A stretch of DNA of 64,000 nt from Sinomonas atrocyanea (GTDB lineage: Bacteria > Actinomycetota > Actinomycetes > Actinomycetales > Micrococcaceae): contig NZ_CP014518.1 in NCBI RefSeq assembly GCF_001577305.1, positions 4,216,001-4,280,000 on the forward strand, written 5' to 3'. A model generated the notes under the pieces. That model saw only the letters and a list, made by a program, of their open reading frames with translations, had not been told where the DNA came from and searched no databases. Below, piece by piece: positions 1 to 9,229 of the stretch. A program made the position numbers and the translations under genes. Numbering within the stretch: position 1 is the first letter of the stretch; every line of letters starts with the position of its first letter.

Positions 1-21
1 AGGCGCTGAGGGGCTGAGGGC

Positions 22-115
22 GCGATTCTGCTCACGCCCGGCCGACCCGAGGGTGCGACCCCGGCGTGTCCGGCCTCGGCACGCCGGGGCGCCCCTCGAG
101 CATGAGCAGAATCGC
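22..115 (-). terminator. Nested inverted repeat, probable terminator of the flavoprotein operon
   Basis: Outer 13-nt arms (22-34 and 103-115, core GCGATTCTGCTCA and its complement) enclose an inner 10-bp perfect stem CCCCGGCGTG/CACGCCGGGG (59-68 and 80-89). It lies 18 nt past the stop codon at 133 on the minus strand. There is no clear T-tract, as is common in high-GC actinobacteria, so the terminator role is inferred from structure and position. Confidence 0.6.
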
Positions 116-132
116 TCGCGCAGGCCCTCGGA

Positions 133-1908
133 TCAGGCCTGGGCGTGCTCGGCGGGCACCGAGCCGTCGTCCTCGTAGCGCTCGGCCCGGGCCAGCTCGC
201 GGCCCGCGACGTACCCGAACGTCAGCGCCGGCCCGAGATTGATGCCCCCGGCCGGGTAGAAGCCGCCCATGATGCTGGCCTGGTCGTTGCCGGCCACGTA
301 CAGGCCCTCGACCGCGGAGCCGTCGGCCCGCAGCACCCGGGCCCGCCCGTCCGCGGCGAGCCCCGCGAAGGTCCCGAATGACCCGGGCACCACCTTGACC
401 GCGTAGAACGGGCCCTTCTCGATCGGTGCGAGCGAGGGGTTCGGCCCGACCTTCGGGTCGCCGCCGTACCGGTTGAACTCGGTCTCGCCGCGCTCGAACT
501 CGGGGTCCGCCCCGCGCCGGGCGCCCTCGTTGAACCGCTCGACCGTCTCGCGCAGGCCGGCCGGGTCGATGCCGCACGCCGCGGCGAGCTCCTCGAGGGT
601 CCGCCCGCGCTTGAGGTAGCCGGAGCGCAGGTACGGGAACAGGGGCACGGGAAGCGGTTTGGCCATGCCGAGCGGGTACCTGCGCACGAACCGCGAGTCG
701 GCGATCTGCCACGATTCGACCGCTTCGCCCTCCGGCGTCGCGGCGACGAGCGCTGAGACGTAGTCGTAGTAGCCGTTCGCCTCGTTGACGAACCGCTTCC
801 CGTCCCGGCGCACGCCGATCGATCCGGGCTTGGCGCGGTCCATGATGTGCGGGAAGTTCCCAACCCGGCCGCTGCGGTACGGGACGAGCGAGACCGGGCA
901 CCACGCCGCGGGCGACTCGACATCGGTGACGAACTGCGCCCCGACCGACTCGCCAAGCGTGATCCCGTCGCCGTCGGCCTCCTTCGGCGCGAGCGTCCAG
1001 TGCTCGCGCCCGGTGGGCGTCTTGGGGAACAGCGCGGCGCGCCGCTGCACGTCGTTCGGGAACCCGCCGGCCGCGAGGACGACGCCGCGCGCGGCCTCGA
1101 TCTCGTACCGTCCTTCCGGTCCGCTCACCACGGCGCCGGTGACGCGCCCCGAGTCGTCGGTGGTGAGCCGGACGGCGGGGGTCGAGACCCGCACGTCGAC
1201 GCCGAGGTCCTCGGCGCTCTGCAGGAGCCGCCCCACGAGCGCGGTCCCGTTGACGAGCTGCATGCCCCTGCGGTGCACGGCGAGGTCGAGGACGTGCCGC
1301 CCCACCCGCCAGGCCGCATACGCAAGGCCCTGCAGCGAGCCCTGGGACGCCGAGAGGAACCTGGTCAGGTCCGGGCCGGCCATGATGCCCATGCCGAGGA
1401 ACGAGGTCTCGTAGAGCTGACCGCGCAGGAGCCTCCGCACGCGGGGCGAGAGGCGGCGGGCGTTGATCGGCGCCGGGCCGACGGAGCGGTGTCCCGTCCC
1501 CGCGCCGGGGGTCTTGCCGTAGATGTCCCTGATCTTCGCGCCGGGCGTGAACTGCAGCCACGTCCTGCCCTCGAAGAAGCCGACCATGTGGGGCACGGCG
1601 TCGAGGAACGCGTCGATGCGGGCGGCGTCGTACCGGTCTCCGAGCCGGTGGCGGAGGTAGGTGCGGAACTGCTCGGGGTCCTCGTCCACGCCGTCGGCCT
1701 TCGCGAGCGGGTTGCCGGGGGTCCACGCCCAGCCGCCGGACCAGGCCGTGGCGCCGCCGCAGACCTCGGCCTTCTCGACCACCACGACGCGCAGTCCGTG
1801 GTAGGCGGCCGTCACGGCCGCGGACAGGCCGCCGGCGCCGGAGCCGATGACGAGGACGTCGGTCTGGACGGCGGGGGCGGCAGAGGATGTCGGGACGGGG
1901 GCGGTCAT
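133..1908 (-). CDS. FAD-dependent oxidoreductase, KSTD/fumarate-reductase-like
   Basis: A 591-aa flavoprotein of the FAD_binding_2 family, which contains 3-ketosteroid dehydrogenases, fumarate reductase flavoproteins and urocanate reductases. An N-terminal dinucleotide fold carries GSGAGG at about residues 22-27, followed by the EK...GG segment near 45-55. A C-terminal FAD-closing segment reads YVAGNDQASIMGGFYPAGG. The family inserts or removes C=C bonds next to a carbonyl. The substrate here is unknown; operon context suggests dehydrogenation of a cyclic hydroxy/keto acid. The ATG start overlaps the stop of the upstream isomerase gene (ATGA), so it is the distal gene of a seven-gene operon. 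No signal peptide is evident, so it is probably cytoplasmic. Family is secure; function is inference. Confidence 0.88.
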   Translation of the reverse strand: MTAPVPTSSAAPAVQTDVLVIGSGAGGLSAAVTAAYHGLRVVVVEKAEVCGGATAWSGGWAWTPGNPLAKADGVDEDPEQFRTYLRHRLGDRYDAARIDAFLDAVPHMVGFFEGRTWLQFTPGAKIRDIYGKTPGAGTGHRSVGPAPINARRLSPRVRRLLRGQLYETSFLGMGIMAGPDLTRFLSASQGSLQGLAYAAWRVGRHVLDLAVHRRGMQLVNGTALVGRLLQSAEDLGVDVRVSTPAVRLTTDDSGRVTGAVVSGPEGRYEIEAARGVVLAAGGFPNDVQRRAALFPKTPTGREHWTLAPKEADGDGITLGESVGAQFVTDVESPAAWCPVSLVPYRSGRVGNFPHIMDRAKPGSIGVRRDGKRFVNEANGYYDYVSALVAATPEGEAVESWQIADSRFVRRYPLGMAKPLPVPLFPYLRSGYLKRGRTLEELAAACGIDPAGLRETVERFNEGARRGADPEFERGETEFNRYGGDPKVGPNPSLAPIEKGPFYAVKVVPGSFGTFAGLAADGRARVLRADGSAVEGLYVAGNDQASIMGGFYPAGGINLGPALTFGYVAGRELARAERYEDDGSVPAEHAQA

Positions 1909-2813
1909 GCGGAGGCTCCGTTCGGTGCAGTGCGGGTGGGGTGGGCGGGTCCAGTGGCCCGTGCCTGGGCGAGCGCTTCGGCGTCCGCGAGCACGCGGTC
2001 GGCGCCCTGCTTCAGGCGGCGCGCCCAGCCGAGCGCGCCGAGGCGCTCGACGTCGCGCGGAGACGGCGCCTCGACGCTCACCGGCAGCGTCGGGGCCAGG
2101 GCGGCGACGATCTCGGCGAGCGCGAGGCCGCCCTCGCCCGGGACCAGGCGGGCGGCGCGGGACTCGTGGACGAGGCCCTCGCGGTCCCCGGGGCGCTGGG
2201 CCGGGGCGTCGCAGAGCTGGAGCATCGGGACGAGGTCGGCGATGGCTGCGAGCTCCCCGAGCGTGCCGCCGAAGCGGCGGAAGTGCAGGGTGTCGACGAC
2301 GACCTGGGTGCCGGCGGCCCGGGCTGCCGCAGCGGCCGCGGGCAGCGAGCTGATGCGCTGGTAGGAGATGGGCTCGAGCGTGGGCGTGATGCCGAACTCC
2401 CGGCCGTCCTCGGCCATCCGGGCGAGGTTCTCGGCGAACCGGGCAGGCTCGGGATCGGCTCCGGCCACGGTCACGGTCCGGGCGCCGAGGGCGTGCCCGG
2501 CCTCGAACATGCGCAGCCAGGCGTCGCGCTGGCCATGGACCCCGCCCGTTCCGTCCATGAGGAGGAATTCGATGTCCACCACGCGCACGCCGGTGGAGCG
2601 GACGTTGGCGAGCGTCTCGGCGAGCATCGGTGCTCCGGGCTGCAGGTCGTACGGCCGCTCGGCCGAGGTCACGGGACGGACGCGGGCGCCGATGAAGTCG
2701 AACCCCGCCTCGGCGGCGAGGAGGACGAGGTCCGGCGGGGCGGTCCCGAGGAGGGAGAGCTGGGCGAGGCCCACGGGGCGCCGCGGCGCGGACGCGGTCT
2801 GGGCGGCGGTCAT
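1905..2813 (-). CDS. Sugar phosphate isomerase/epimerase-like TIM-barrel protein
   Basis: A 302-aa AP-endonuclease-2-type (xylose-isomerase-like) TIM barrel. Candidate metal ligands fall in the expected strands: Glu in TLEPIS, Asp/His in VVDTLHF, Asp in LQLCDAP and Glu in VEAPSPRD. The superfamily includes hydroxypyruvate isomerases, myo-inosose dehydratases and 3-dehydroshikimate dehydratases. A dehydratase or isomerase step on a cyclic keto acid fits the neighbouring shikimate dehydrogenase, but identity to any characterised enzyme cannot be judged here. It overlaps both neighbours by 4 nt (ATGA), showing translational coupling. Confidence 0.8.
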   Translation of the reverse strand: MTAAQTASAPRRPVGLAQLSLLGTAPPDLVLLAAEAGFDFIGARVRPVTSAERPYDLQPGAPMLAETLANVRSTGVRVVDIEFLLMDGTGGVHGQRDAWLRMFEAGHALGARTVTVAGADPEPARFAENLARMAEDGREFGITPTLEPISYQRISSLPAAAAAARAAGTQVVVDTLHFRRFGGTLGELAAIADLVPMLQLCDAPAQRPGDREGLVHESRAARLVPGEGGLALAEIVAALAPTLPVSVEAPSPRDVERLGALGWARRLKQGADRVLADAEALAQARATGPAHPTRTAPNGASA

Positions 2814-4938
2814 GCGGATGCTCCTTCGAGGATCGGGGCGGAGGGGGTGGGCGATGCGGCAGGTGCGAGGGCGGCGGCGAGGCGCTCGGCGGCGTCGTAC
2901 CCGCTCTTGATCGCATTCGACGCCGTGGGCGGGGTCTGGTCGACGACCGTCCCGGCGAGCACCACCGGAACGCCCGCGCCGAGCCCGAACGCGGCCTCGC
3001 GGCCCTCCCGGTCCACCGCCGCGCCGAGGGGCACCACGCCGCGGGAGACCAGGAGGGGCCCGGGCGCCTCGAGCCACCGCTCTCCGTCGGCCCCGACGAC
3101 GCGGACGCGGCCTTCCGGGGTGCCGGGCGCAACGGCCTCGACAATGCGGGCGTCGAGCACGATCCGCACGTGCGGGCTGGATTCGAGCCGCGGGACGGCG
3201 AGGATCTTGGCGCGGCGCCCGGATTCCGGGGCAATGGCCTGCTCGGGCCCGACGAGCAGCACGCGCGTGCCGTGGGCCGCGAGGGTGTCCGCCACGGACA
3301 GGGCCACCGAGTCGGCGCCCCAGATCGTCACCGCGGCGGGCCAGGCGCCCTCTTCGGGCGGCGGTCGCCGGCGAGGAGGCCCGGGCGGGCGGCGAGCCAG
3401 TCGCGGACGTCGAGCACGCCGTCGGGCGCCTTGGCGCGGCCGCCGGTGACCGGAAGGCCGGGCGCGGGGCGGGTCCCGCCGGTGGCGAGGACGATCCCGT
3501 CGGCGCCGAGCGCCCGCGCGAGGCCTGCGAGGTCCCGCACGTCCGCGGCGGCGCCGAGGCGCACCTCGACCCCGAGGCGCGCGAGCTCGGCACGGTTCCA
3601 GTCGAGGTAGCGGTGGAAGTCGGGCGTGGGGCGCATCCCGGCGGCGAGTGCGAACTGGCCGCCGATCCGCTCCCCCGCCTCGAGCAGCGTGACGCGCGCA
3701 CCGGCCTCGGCGAGCTCGCGCGCGGCGGTCAGGCCCGCGGGCCCGGCGCCGAGGACCACGGTGTGGGGCGGGGAGGAGCGCACGACGGCGCCCGGCCGGC
3801 CCGCGTCGTCGGCCGCCACGAGGCGCGGGGCCGGCACGGGAACCCGCGAGCGTCCGACCGCCGGGTTGACGGTGCACGTCACCTGGCCGAGGCCGAGGTT
3901 GTCGATGCAGACGTTGCAGGCGATGCAGGGCCGGTACGGGGCACCGTCCAGGACGCCCTGGACGAAGGCCGGGTCGGCGTGCACCGCACGGCCGAGGGAG
4001 ACGAAGTCGCACACGCCGTCGGCGAGCACCGCCTCGATGGCCTCGGGCGAGTTGAGCCGCCCCGCGAGGCCGAGGGGCAGGCCGAAGCGGCGGTAGGCGC
4101 GGGCGTAGTCGGCGAGGACGCCGGGCCTCCACTCCCCCGACTGCACGATCCACTCGCCGGCCTCGTAGGAGCCGGCGGAGAGGTCCAGGAAGTCCAGCGC
4201 CTCCAGGTCGAGCCGCGAGACGACCTCGAGGGTCTCCTCGGCGCCGAGTCCGTCCGGGACGCCCTCGAGCACGGAGAGGCGGATCCCCACGAGCGCCTCG
4301 GGCGCGGCCGCCCGGACGGCCCGGATCACGAGGTTGGCGAAGTGCTCCGGGGCGCCGAACTCGTCGGAGCGGCCGTTGGTGCGGGCGGACATGAACTGGT
4401 GGACGAGGTAGCCGTGCCCGCCGTGGATGCTGATGGCGTCGAACCCGGCCGCGACGGCCCGGCGGGCCGCCTGGGCGTAGGCGTCCACGAGCTCGTGGCA
4501 CTCGCGCGTGCTGAGGGCCCGGGGCAGCTCGCCGCCGGCGACCTCGCACGGCACCGCGGCGGGCGCGACGGGCGGGAGACCGCTCACCGCGGACTGGGCG
4601 GTGCGTCCGCCATGGTTGATCTCGACGGCGGCGAGCGCGCCCGTCGCGTGGATGGCGTCGGTGAGCTCCCGGAATCCCGGGAGGACGGCGTCGGTGTGCA
4701 GGCCGAGCTGGTGGGTGCGGCCCTTGCCGTCGGCGCGCACGTACGTGGCCTCGGTGGTGACGATGGCGAGGCCGGCCCGGGCGCGGGCCACGAGGTAGTC
4801 CGTGTACTGGGCGGTGATGCGCCCGTCGGTGGTGCCGTAGTTGCGCTCCATCGGGGAGCTCACGAGCCGGTTGCGGAGGGTGCGCGCCGGGCGGCCGTTG
4901 CGGCCCAGTATGAGCGGCTGGGAGGCGTGGTGGGTCAT
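2810..4938 (-). pseudogene. OYE-FeS-FAD reductase (2,4-dienoyl-CoA reductase type), single-base frameshift
   Basis: The N-terminal part (ATG at 4938) is an FMN-binding OYE barrel. It is followed by an iron-sulfur cysteine cluster (CIACNVCIDN...TCTVNP) and an NAD/FAD domain starting VVLGAGPAGL. This frame ends at 3328, but homology continues one frame over (AVTIWGADSVAL...) down to 2810. The join lies near 3354-3362 in a GC-rich stretch. Restoring one base gives 709 continuous aa, and the 2129-nt length is one short of a multiple of three. The intact protein would reduce conjugated C=C bonds in enones, dienoyl-CoA or cyclic dienes. It is coupled by 4-nt overlaps on both sides. Either the sequence has a one-base error or the strain carries a fresh mutation, because the distal part shows no further decay. 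Confidence 0.85.
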
Positions 4939-6020
4939 GAGGCACCTTCTGGGGTGGCGGCGGGCTGGGCCAGGCGGACCGGGCGGCCGGTGCGCGAGGA
5001 CTCGTAGACGGCGAGGAGGATCGTCAGGGCCGCGGTGGCGTCGTGGCCCGTGACGGCCGGCTCGCGGCCGGCGCCGAGGGCCTCGACGAAGTCGCGGATC
5101 TGGGTGGTGTGGTGCGGGATGAGCTGGCCGTTGATGGTGGCCAGGTCCACGTCCGGGTCGATGCCGGCGGGGTGCGCGGGCTCGGAGTCGATCGTGCGGC
5201 CGCGGGCGAGGATGGTCACCCGGCCGTCGGTGCCCTCGGGGAACTCGGTGAGCTCGGCGGTCGCGCCGGTCTCGCCCGTGATGCGGATGCTGACCCCGAG
5301 GCTCGGGGCGGCGGCGGTCGTCGCGGAGAGCGTGGCCATCGCCCCGGAGGCGAAGCGGAGCACGGCGGCCGCGGTGTCCTCGACCTCGATCGCGTGCGTG
5401 AACGTGCCGAGGTACCCGTGCACCTCGACGACGTCGCCCATGAGCCACTGCAGGAGGTCGAGGTAGTGGATGGCCTGGGTCATGAGCACGCCGCCGCCGT
5501 CGGTGGCCCACGTCCCCCGCCAGGCGGCGGCGCTGTAGTACTCCGGCTCCCGGTGCAGCAGCACCGAGGCGTGGCCGAGGATCGGCCGCCCCAGCGTGCC
5601 GTCGTCCACCGCGGCGCGGAGGCGCTGCGCGGCCGGCCAGAAGCGGCGCTGGAACAGGACTCCCAGGCGCACGCCGGCGGTGTCGCACGCGGCGACCATC
5701 CGCTCCGCGGAGGCGAGGTCGATCGCGATCGGCTTCTCGCAGAGGACGTGCGCCCCCGCCGCCGCGGCGGCGAGGACCACGGCCTCGTGGGTGGGGTGCG
5801 GAGTGCACACCGAGACGAGGTCGACGCCGGCGGCCAGGAGCTCCCCGACCGAGCCGAACGCGTGGGGGATTCGCCAGCGCTCGGCGGTCTCGCGGGCACG
5901 GCCCGGGTCGACGTCGCACACGGCCACGACCGTGGCCTCGGGGATCGCGGCGAACGCCTCGAGGTGGTTGCGGCTGATGGCCCCGCAGCCCACGATCCCG
6001 ACGCGGTAGGGCGCACTCAT
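4935..6020 (-). CDS. Gfo/Idh/MocA family NAD(P)-dependent oxidoreductase
   Basis: A 361-aa protein with an N-terminal Rossmann fold (GIVGCGAISRNH near residue 8), the family EKP motif (HVLCEKPIAIDL, about residue 95) and the C-terminal alpha/beta domain containing GGGVLMTQAIHYLD, whose histidine matches the usual catalytic region. Members oxidise sugars, cyclitols such as myo-inositol, or related ring alcohols with NAD(P). In this operon it could oxidise a ring hydroxyl of a cyclitol or hydroaromatic acid. It overlaps the shikimate-dehydrogenase gene upstream and the OYE gene downstream by 4 nt each. Confidence 0.87.
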   Translation of the reverse strand: MSAPYRVGIVGCGAISRNHLEAFAAIPEATVVAVCDVDPGRARETAERWRIPHAFGSVGELLAAGVDLVSVCTPHPTHEAVVLAAAAAGAHVLCEKPIAIDLASAERMVAACDTAGVRLGVLFQRRFWPAAQRLRAAVDDGTLGRPILGHASVLLHREPEYYSAAAWRGTWATDGGGVLMTQAIHYLDLLQWLMGDVVEVHGYLGTFTHAIEVEDTAAAVLRFASGAMATLSATTAAAPSLGVSIRITGETGATAELTEFPEGTDGRVTILARGRTIDSEPAHPAGIDPDVDLATINGQLIPHHTTQIRDFVEALGAGREPAVTGHDATAALTILLAVYESSRTGRPVRLAQPAATPEGAS

Positions 6021-6970
6021 GACAGCTCCGTTCCGGCCTGCGCGGCGAGCTCGAGGAAGTGGGCGCGCATGCGGGCGCGGTCTGCGCGGCGGCCGGTGAA
6101 GAGCTCGAACGAGTCGGCGGCCTGCGCCACGGCCATCCAGCCGCCGTCGAGCACGCGGCACCCGGCGGCCCGGGCGGCCTTCACGAGCTGGGTCTCCAGG
6201 GGGCGGTAGACGACGTCGGCCACCCAGTGCCGCGACGTGAGCGCGGAGGCGTCGAAGGGGGTGCCCGGGTGCCCGACCATGCCGATCGGCGTCGCGTTGA
6301 CCACGCCGTCGGCCTCCGCGAGGCGGGTGGGCACCTCGTCAAGGACGACGGCGGCGACCCGCCCCGCGCCGTCGGCCGCGGCTGCGTTCCCGGCTGGTTT
6401 CCCGGCGCGGCGCCCGGCGAGGCGGGCGGCGAGCTGCTCGGCGCGGGCAGGCTCGGCGTCCGCCACGAGGAGGGTCCCGGCGCCGGCGTCGAGGAGGGCG
6501 CGGGCCACGGCCGAGCCGGCGCCGCCCGCGCCGACGAGCAGCACGGTGCCGAGGGCCGCGCCGGGCAGGCCCTCCAGGAGCGCCGTGCGGAAGCCCGTGT
6601 GGTCGGTGTTGCGGCCGGTGAGCCGCGCGGCGGCGCCCGATCCGCCGCGGCGCGGGCCGCGATCGTGCATGTCGATGACGACCGTGTTGACCGCCCCCAG
6701 CTCCCGCGCGTCGTCGGAGAGCCCGTCGAGGCCGGCGATGACCGACTGCTTGCACGGGTGCGTCACGTTCAGGCCCGTGTAGCCGAGCCGGGCGGCGTCC
6801 CGCGCGAGCTGCCCGGCGTGGTCGGGCGCGAGGCCGAGCGCGTCGAGGTCCAGCGTGCGGTAGGCGTAGCGGAGGCCGTGGGCGGCGGCCTCGCGCTCGT
6901 GCAGGAGCGGGCTGAGCGAGCCGGCGACGTTGGCGCCGATGAGGCCGATGAGGTGGCTGGGGGCGGTCAT
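6017..6970 (-). CDS. aroE: Shikimate/quinate dehydrogenase, catabolic NAD-type paralogue 1
   Basis: A 317-aa shikimate dehydrogenase with complete catalytic signature: SLSP (18-21), THPCK with catalytic Lys74, and NTD with Asp123. The Rossmann loop is GAGGAGSA (about 148-155), followed by Asp171 (VADAEP) where NADP-dependent AroE usually has basic residues. This argues for NAD and a catabolic role, as in Corynebacterium glutamicum QsuD. It oxidises shikimate (or quinate) to the 3-dehydro compound. It lies in an operon with a transporter and oxidoreductases, not with biosynthetic aro genes. A second paralogue lies at 33241-34161. The symbol denotes the family; this is unlikely to be the housekeeping enzyme. 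Confidence 0.88.
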   Translation of the reverse strand: MTAPSHLIGLIGANVAGSLSPLLHEREAAAHGLRYAYRTLDLDALGLAPDHAGQLARDAARLGYTGLNVTHPCKQSVIAGLDGLSDDARELGAVNTVVIDMHDRGPRRGGSGAAARLTGRNTDHTGFRTALLEGLPGAALGTVLLVGAGGAGSAVARALLDAGAGTLLVADAEPARAEQLAARLAGRRAGKPAGNAAAADGAGRVAAVVLDEVPTRLAEADGVVNATPIGMVGHPGTPFDASALTSRHWVADVVYRPLETQLVKAARAAGCRVLDGGWMAVAQAADSFELFTGRRADRARMRAHFLELAAQAGTELS

Positions 6971-6990
6971 GGTGGTCCTTGTCGGTGGGG

Positions 6991-7728
6991 TCAGTAGGTG
7001 GCGCGGCCGCCGGAGAGGTCGTAGACGAACCCGGTGGTGTAGGAGGCGTCCGGGGAGGCGATGTACTCAACGAGGGCGGCGGCCTCTTCCGCGGTGCCGA
7101 GCCGGCCCATCGGGATCCGGGCGAGGTCCGCGTCCGTCACCGCGAGGTCGCGGATGAGGGGCGTGGCGACCTTGCCGGGCGCCACCGCGTTCACGGTGAC
7201 GCCCGAGGCCGCGTACTCCTTGGCCAGGGCCTTGGTGAGGCCCATGATCCCGGCCTTGCTCGCGGAGTAGGCGGCCATCCCCGCCACGCCCTCCTTGCCC
7301 GCGGTCGAGGCGAAGTGGATGAGCCGGCCCGAGCCGCTGCGGGCCAGGTGCGGCAGGACGGCCCGGGAGACGAGGAACGCCCCCGTGAGGTTGACCCGCA
7401 GCATCCGCTCGAAGGACTCGACGGTCTCCTCGGCCGCCGGGCGGACCCCGCCGACGATCCCGGCAGTGTTGACGACGACGTCGAGCCGGCCGCCGGTCTC
7501 CGCGAGGGCCTTGGCGACGCCCGCCTCGACGGACGCCGGATCGGTGACGTCGAGGTCCACGTGGGCCACGCCGGCGTCGGCGCCGTGCCGCGGGGCACCG
7601 GGCAGGTCGGCGGCGACCAGGGCCACCGCGGCAGGGGCCAGGCGCTCGACCACCGCGCGGCCGATGCCCGAGGCGGCCCCGATCACGAGGCACCGGCGCC
7701 GCGCCGGGACTGTCCCGCTGGCGGGCAT
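6991..7728 (-). CDS. SDR family NAD(P)-dependent oxidoreductase
   Basis: A 245-aa classical short-chain dehydrogenase. It has the GAASGIG cofactor motif near the N-terminus, NTAG-type strand 4 (VVVNTAGIVGG), a catalytic Ser-Tyr-Lys set with YSASKAG, and the PG motif after it. An Asp (VAADLP) at the end of beta-2 suggests NAD preference. It would oxidise a secondary alcohol. Its ATG shares one base with the stop of the upstream transporter gene (TGATG), and it lies 20 nt before the shikimate dehydrogenase gene. Confidence 0.88.
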   Translation of the reverse strand: MPASGTVPARRRCLVIGAASGIGRAVVERLAPAAVALVAADLPGAPRHGADAGVAHVDLDVTDPASVEAGVAKALAETGGRLDVVVNTAGIVGGVRPAAEETVESFERMLRVNLTGAFLVSRAVLPHLARSGSGRLIHFASTAGKEGVAGMAAYSASKAGIMGLTKALAKEYAASGVTVNAVAPGKVATPLIRDLAVTDADLARIPMGRLGTAEEAAALVEYIASPDASYTTGFVYDLSGGRATY

Positions 7729-9101
7729 CAGTTCCCCGCCGTTCCCCGGGCCGGGACGGGGAGCGCCTCGGACGGCTCCGCGCGGCGGGAGCGGCGGCCG
7801 AGCTCGTCCTTGGGCACCCGGTACGTCTCGCGCGCCGAGAGCACGGCCAGTGCGGAGACGAGGCAGAAGGCCACCGTCATCCAGCCCACGGGGCCCCAGT
7901 TGGCGGAGTCGCCCGCGGTGATCGCGGCGCCGATGGCCGGGGTGAAGCCGGCCACGACGAGGCCGAGCATGAGGCTCACGGCCATGCCGGAATAGCGCGT
8001 CCTGGCCGGGAACAGCTCGGGGAAGTAGGCGGGGTAGACGCCGTTGGGCATGGCGTAGAAGACGCCCGTGAGGCCGATCCCGGTGGCGAAGATCAACGGC
8101 CAGCTCCGGGTCGAGAGGGCCCCGAAGAACGCGAACACCATGACGGCGCTGCCCAGGGCGCCGACGATGAAGACCGGCTTGCGGCCGATCCTGTCCGCCA
8201 GGAGCGCGAAGAGCGGCTGCGTGAAGACCGTGACGGCGTTGGCCACCGCGATCACGACGAGCATGGTCGGCTTGTCCAGCTTCACCACCGCGGTCGCGTA
8301 GGTCAGGGCGAAGACGGTGAAGACGGTGCCGACCATGGTCACGAGGGCGGCGAGGGTCACCCGGACCACGTTGGGGAAGTCGTTGCGGAACAGGTCCACG
8401 AGCGGGACCGCGGCGGTCTTGGCGTCCTCCTTGATCTCGGCGAACAGCTCGGGCTCCTCGAGCCGGCGGCGCAGGTAGAAGGCGACGAATGTGACCACGG
8501 CGCTGAGCAGGAACGGGATGCGCCAGCCCCAGGACATGAGGACCGACTGCGGGAGCATGGTGACCGGGATGAACACGATGCTCGAGACCACGATGCCGAA
8601 CTGGATGCCGCTCATGGTGAAGCTCGTGAAGAAGGCCCGGCGGCCCTCGGGCGCGTGCTCGAGCGTCAGGGAGCTCGAGCCCGGCGACTCTCCGCCGGCG
8701 GAGAGCCCCTGGATGAAGCGCAGCGCGATGAGCGCGGTGGGCGCGAGGCCCCCGACGGCGCTGTAGGTGGGGAGGCAGCCGATGAGGAACGTCGAGGCGC
8801 CCATGAGCACGAGGGTCAGCAGCAGGACGTTCTTGCGCCCCATCCGGTCGCCGAAGTGGCCCCAGATCACGGCCCCGAGCGGGCGGGCGACGTAGGCGAC
8901 CCCGAGGGTGGCGAACGAGAGCAGCGTCCCGGCCGCGCCGGAGTCGGGGAAGAACAGCTTGCCGAAGAACAGGGCCGCGGCGGAGCCGAAGATGAAGAAG
9001 TCGTAGTACTCGAGCGTGCTGCCGAGGAAACCGGACAGGGCCGCAATCCGCGCGTTCTGGGTGCGCGGCGTGCGGGAGTCGGCGGATGTCGACGCTGACA
9101 T
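7728..9101 (-). CDS. MHS-family MFS transporter (metabolite:H+ symporter)
   Basis: A 457-aa, roughly 12-TM major facilitator with hallmarks of the metabolite:H+ symporter family (ShiA, ProP, KgtP type): LEYYDFFIFGSAAAL in the first helix and GDRMGRKNVLL in the TM2-TM3 loop. It is the promoter-proximal gene of the operon and probably imports the substrate, plausibly a hydroaromatic or aromatic carboxylate given the shikimate dehydrogenase. The start at 9101 is followed on the minus strand by an aqueous N-terminal tail of about 25 residues, typical of the family. Closest paralogue in the window: 40737-42101. Confidence 0.87.
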   Translation of the reverse strand: MSASTSADSRTPRTQNARIAALSGFLGSTLEYYDFFIFGSAAALFFGKLFFPDSGAAGTLLSFATLGVAYVARPLGAVIWGHFGDRMGRKNVLLLTLVLMGASTFLIGCLPTYSAVGGLAPTALIALRFIQGLSAGGESPGSSSLTLEHAPEGRRAFFTSFTMSGIQFGIVVSSIVFIPVTMLPQSVLMSWGWRIPFLLSAVVTFVAFYLRRRLEEPELFAEIKEDAKTAAVPLVDLFRNDFPNVVRVTLAALVTMVGTVFTVFALTYATAVVKLDKPTMLVVIAVANAVTVFTQPLFALLADRIGRKPVFIVGALGSAVMVFAFFGALSTRSWPLIFATGIGLTGVFYAMPNGVYPAYFPELFPARTRYSGMAVSLMLGLVVAGFTPAIGAAITAGDSANWGPVGWMTVAFCLVSALAVLSARETYRVPKDELGRRSRRAEPSEALPVPARGTAGN

Positions 9102-9229
9102 GGATGCTCCCTTCGGGTGATGCCGCTCACGGGAGGTGGCGGCTCATCCAGCATGGGGGCGCCCATTGTGGCGCGTCCAACACTTAGTTGATCTAGGACT
9201 ATGTGCAGTTCGCACACAATCCGGAAGGG
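9102..9229 (-). promoter_or_regulatory. Promoter region of the 9101-133 operon with small inverted repeat
   Basis: This is the 128-bp gap upstream of the MHS transporter. It holds the inverted repeat TGTGC-N5-GCACA at 9202-9216, a plausible operator for an unidentified regulator. An AT-richer patch at 9182-9203 contains a TAGT-N9-ACTA partial dyad. No confident -35/-10 pair is visible. Confidence 0.35.

Noticed and set aside
133..3234. A 1033-aa protein from the long minus-strand frame
   Set aside because: Only the last 591 residues show flavoprotein homology; the upstream part is Arg/Pro-rich shadow of the isomerase gene, and the ATG at 1908 overlaps the preceding stop.
3350..3365. Programmed ribosomal frameshift in the OYE gene
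   Set aside because: No slippery heptamer or characteristic downstream structure is seen, and such enzymes are not known to use one; a sequence error or mutation is simpler.
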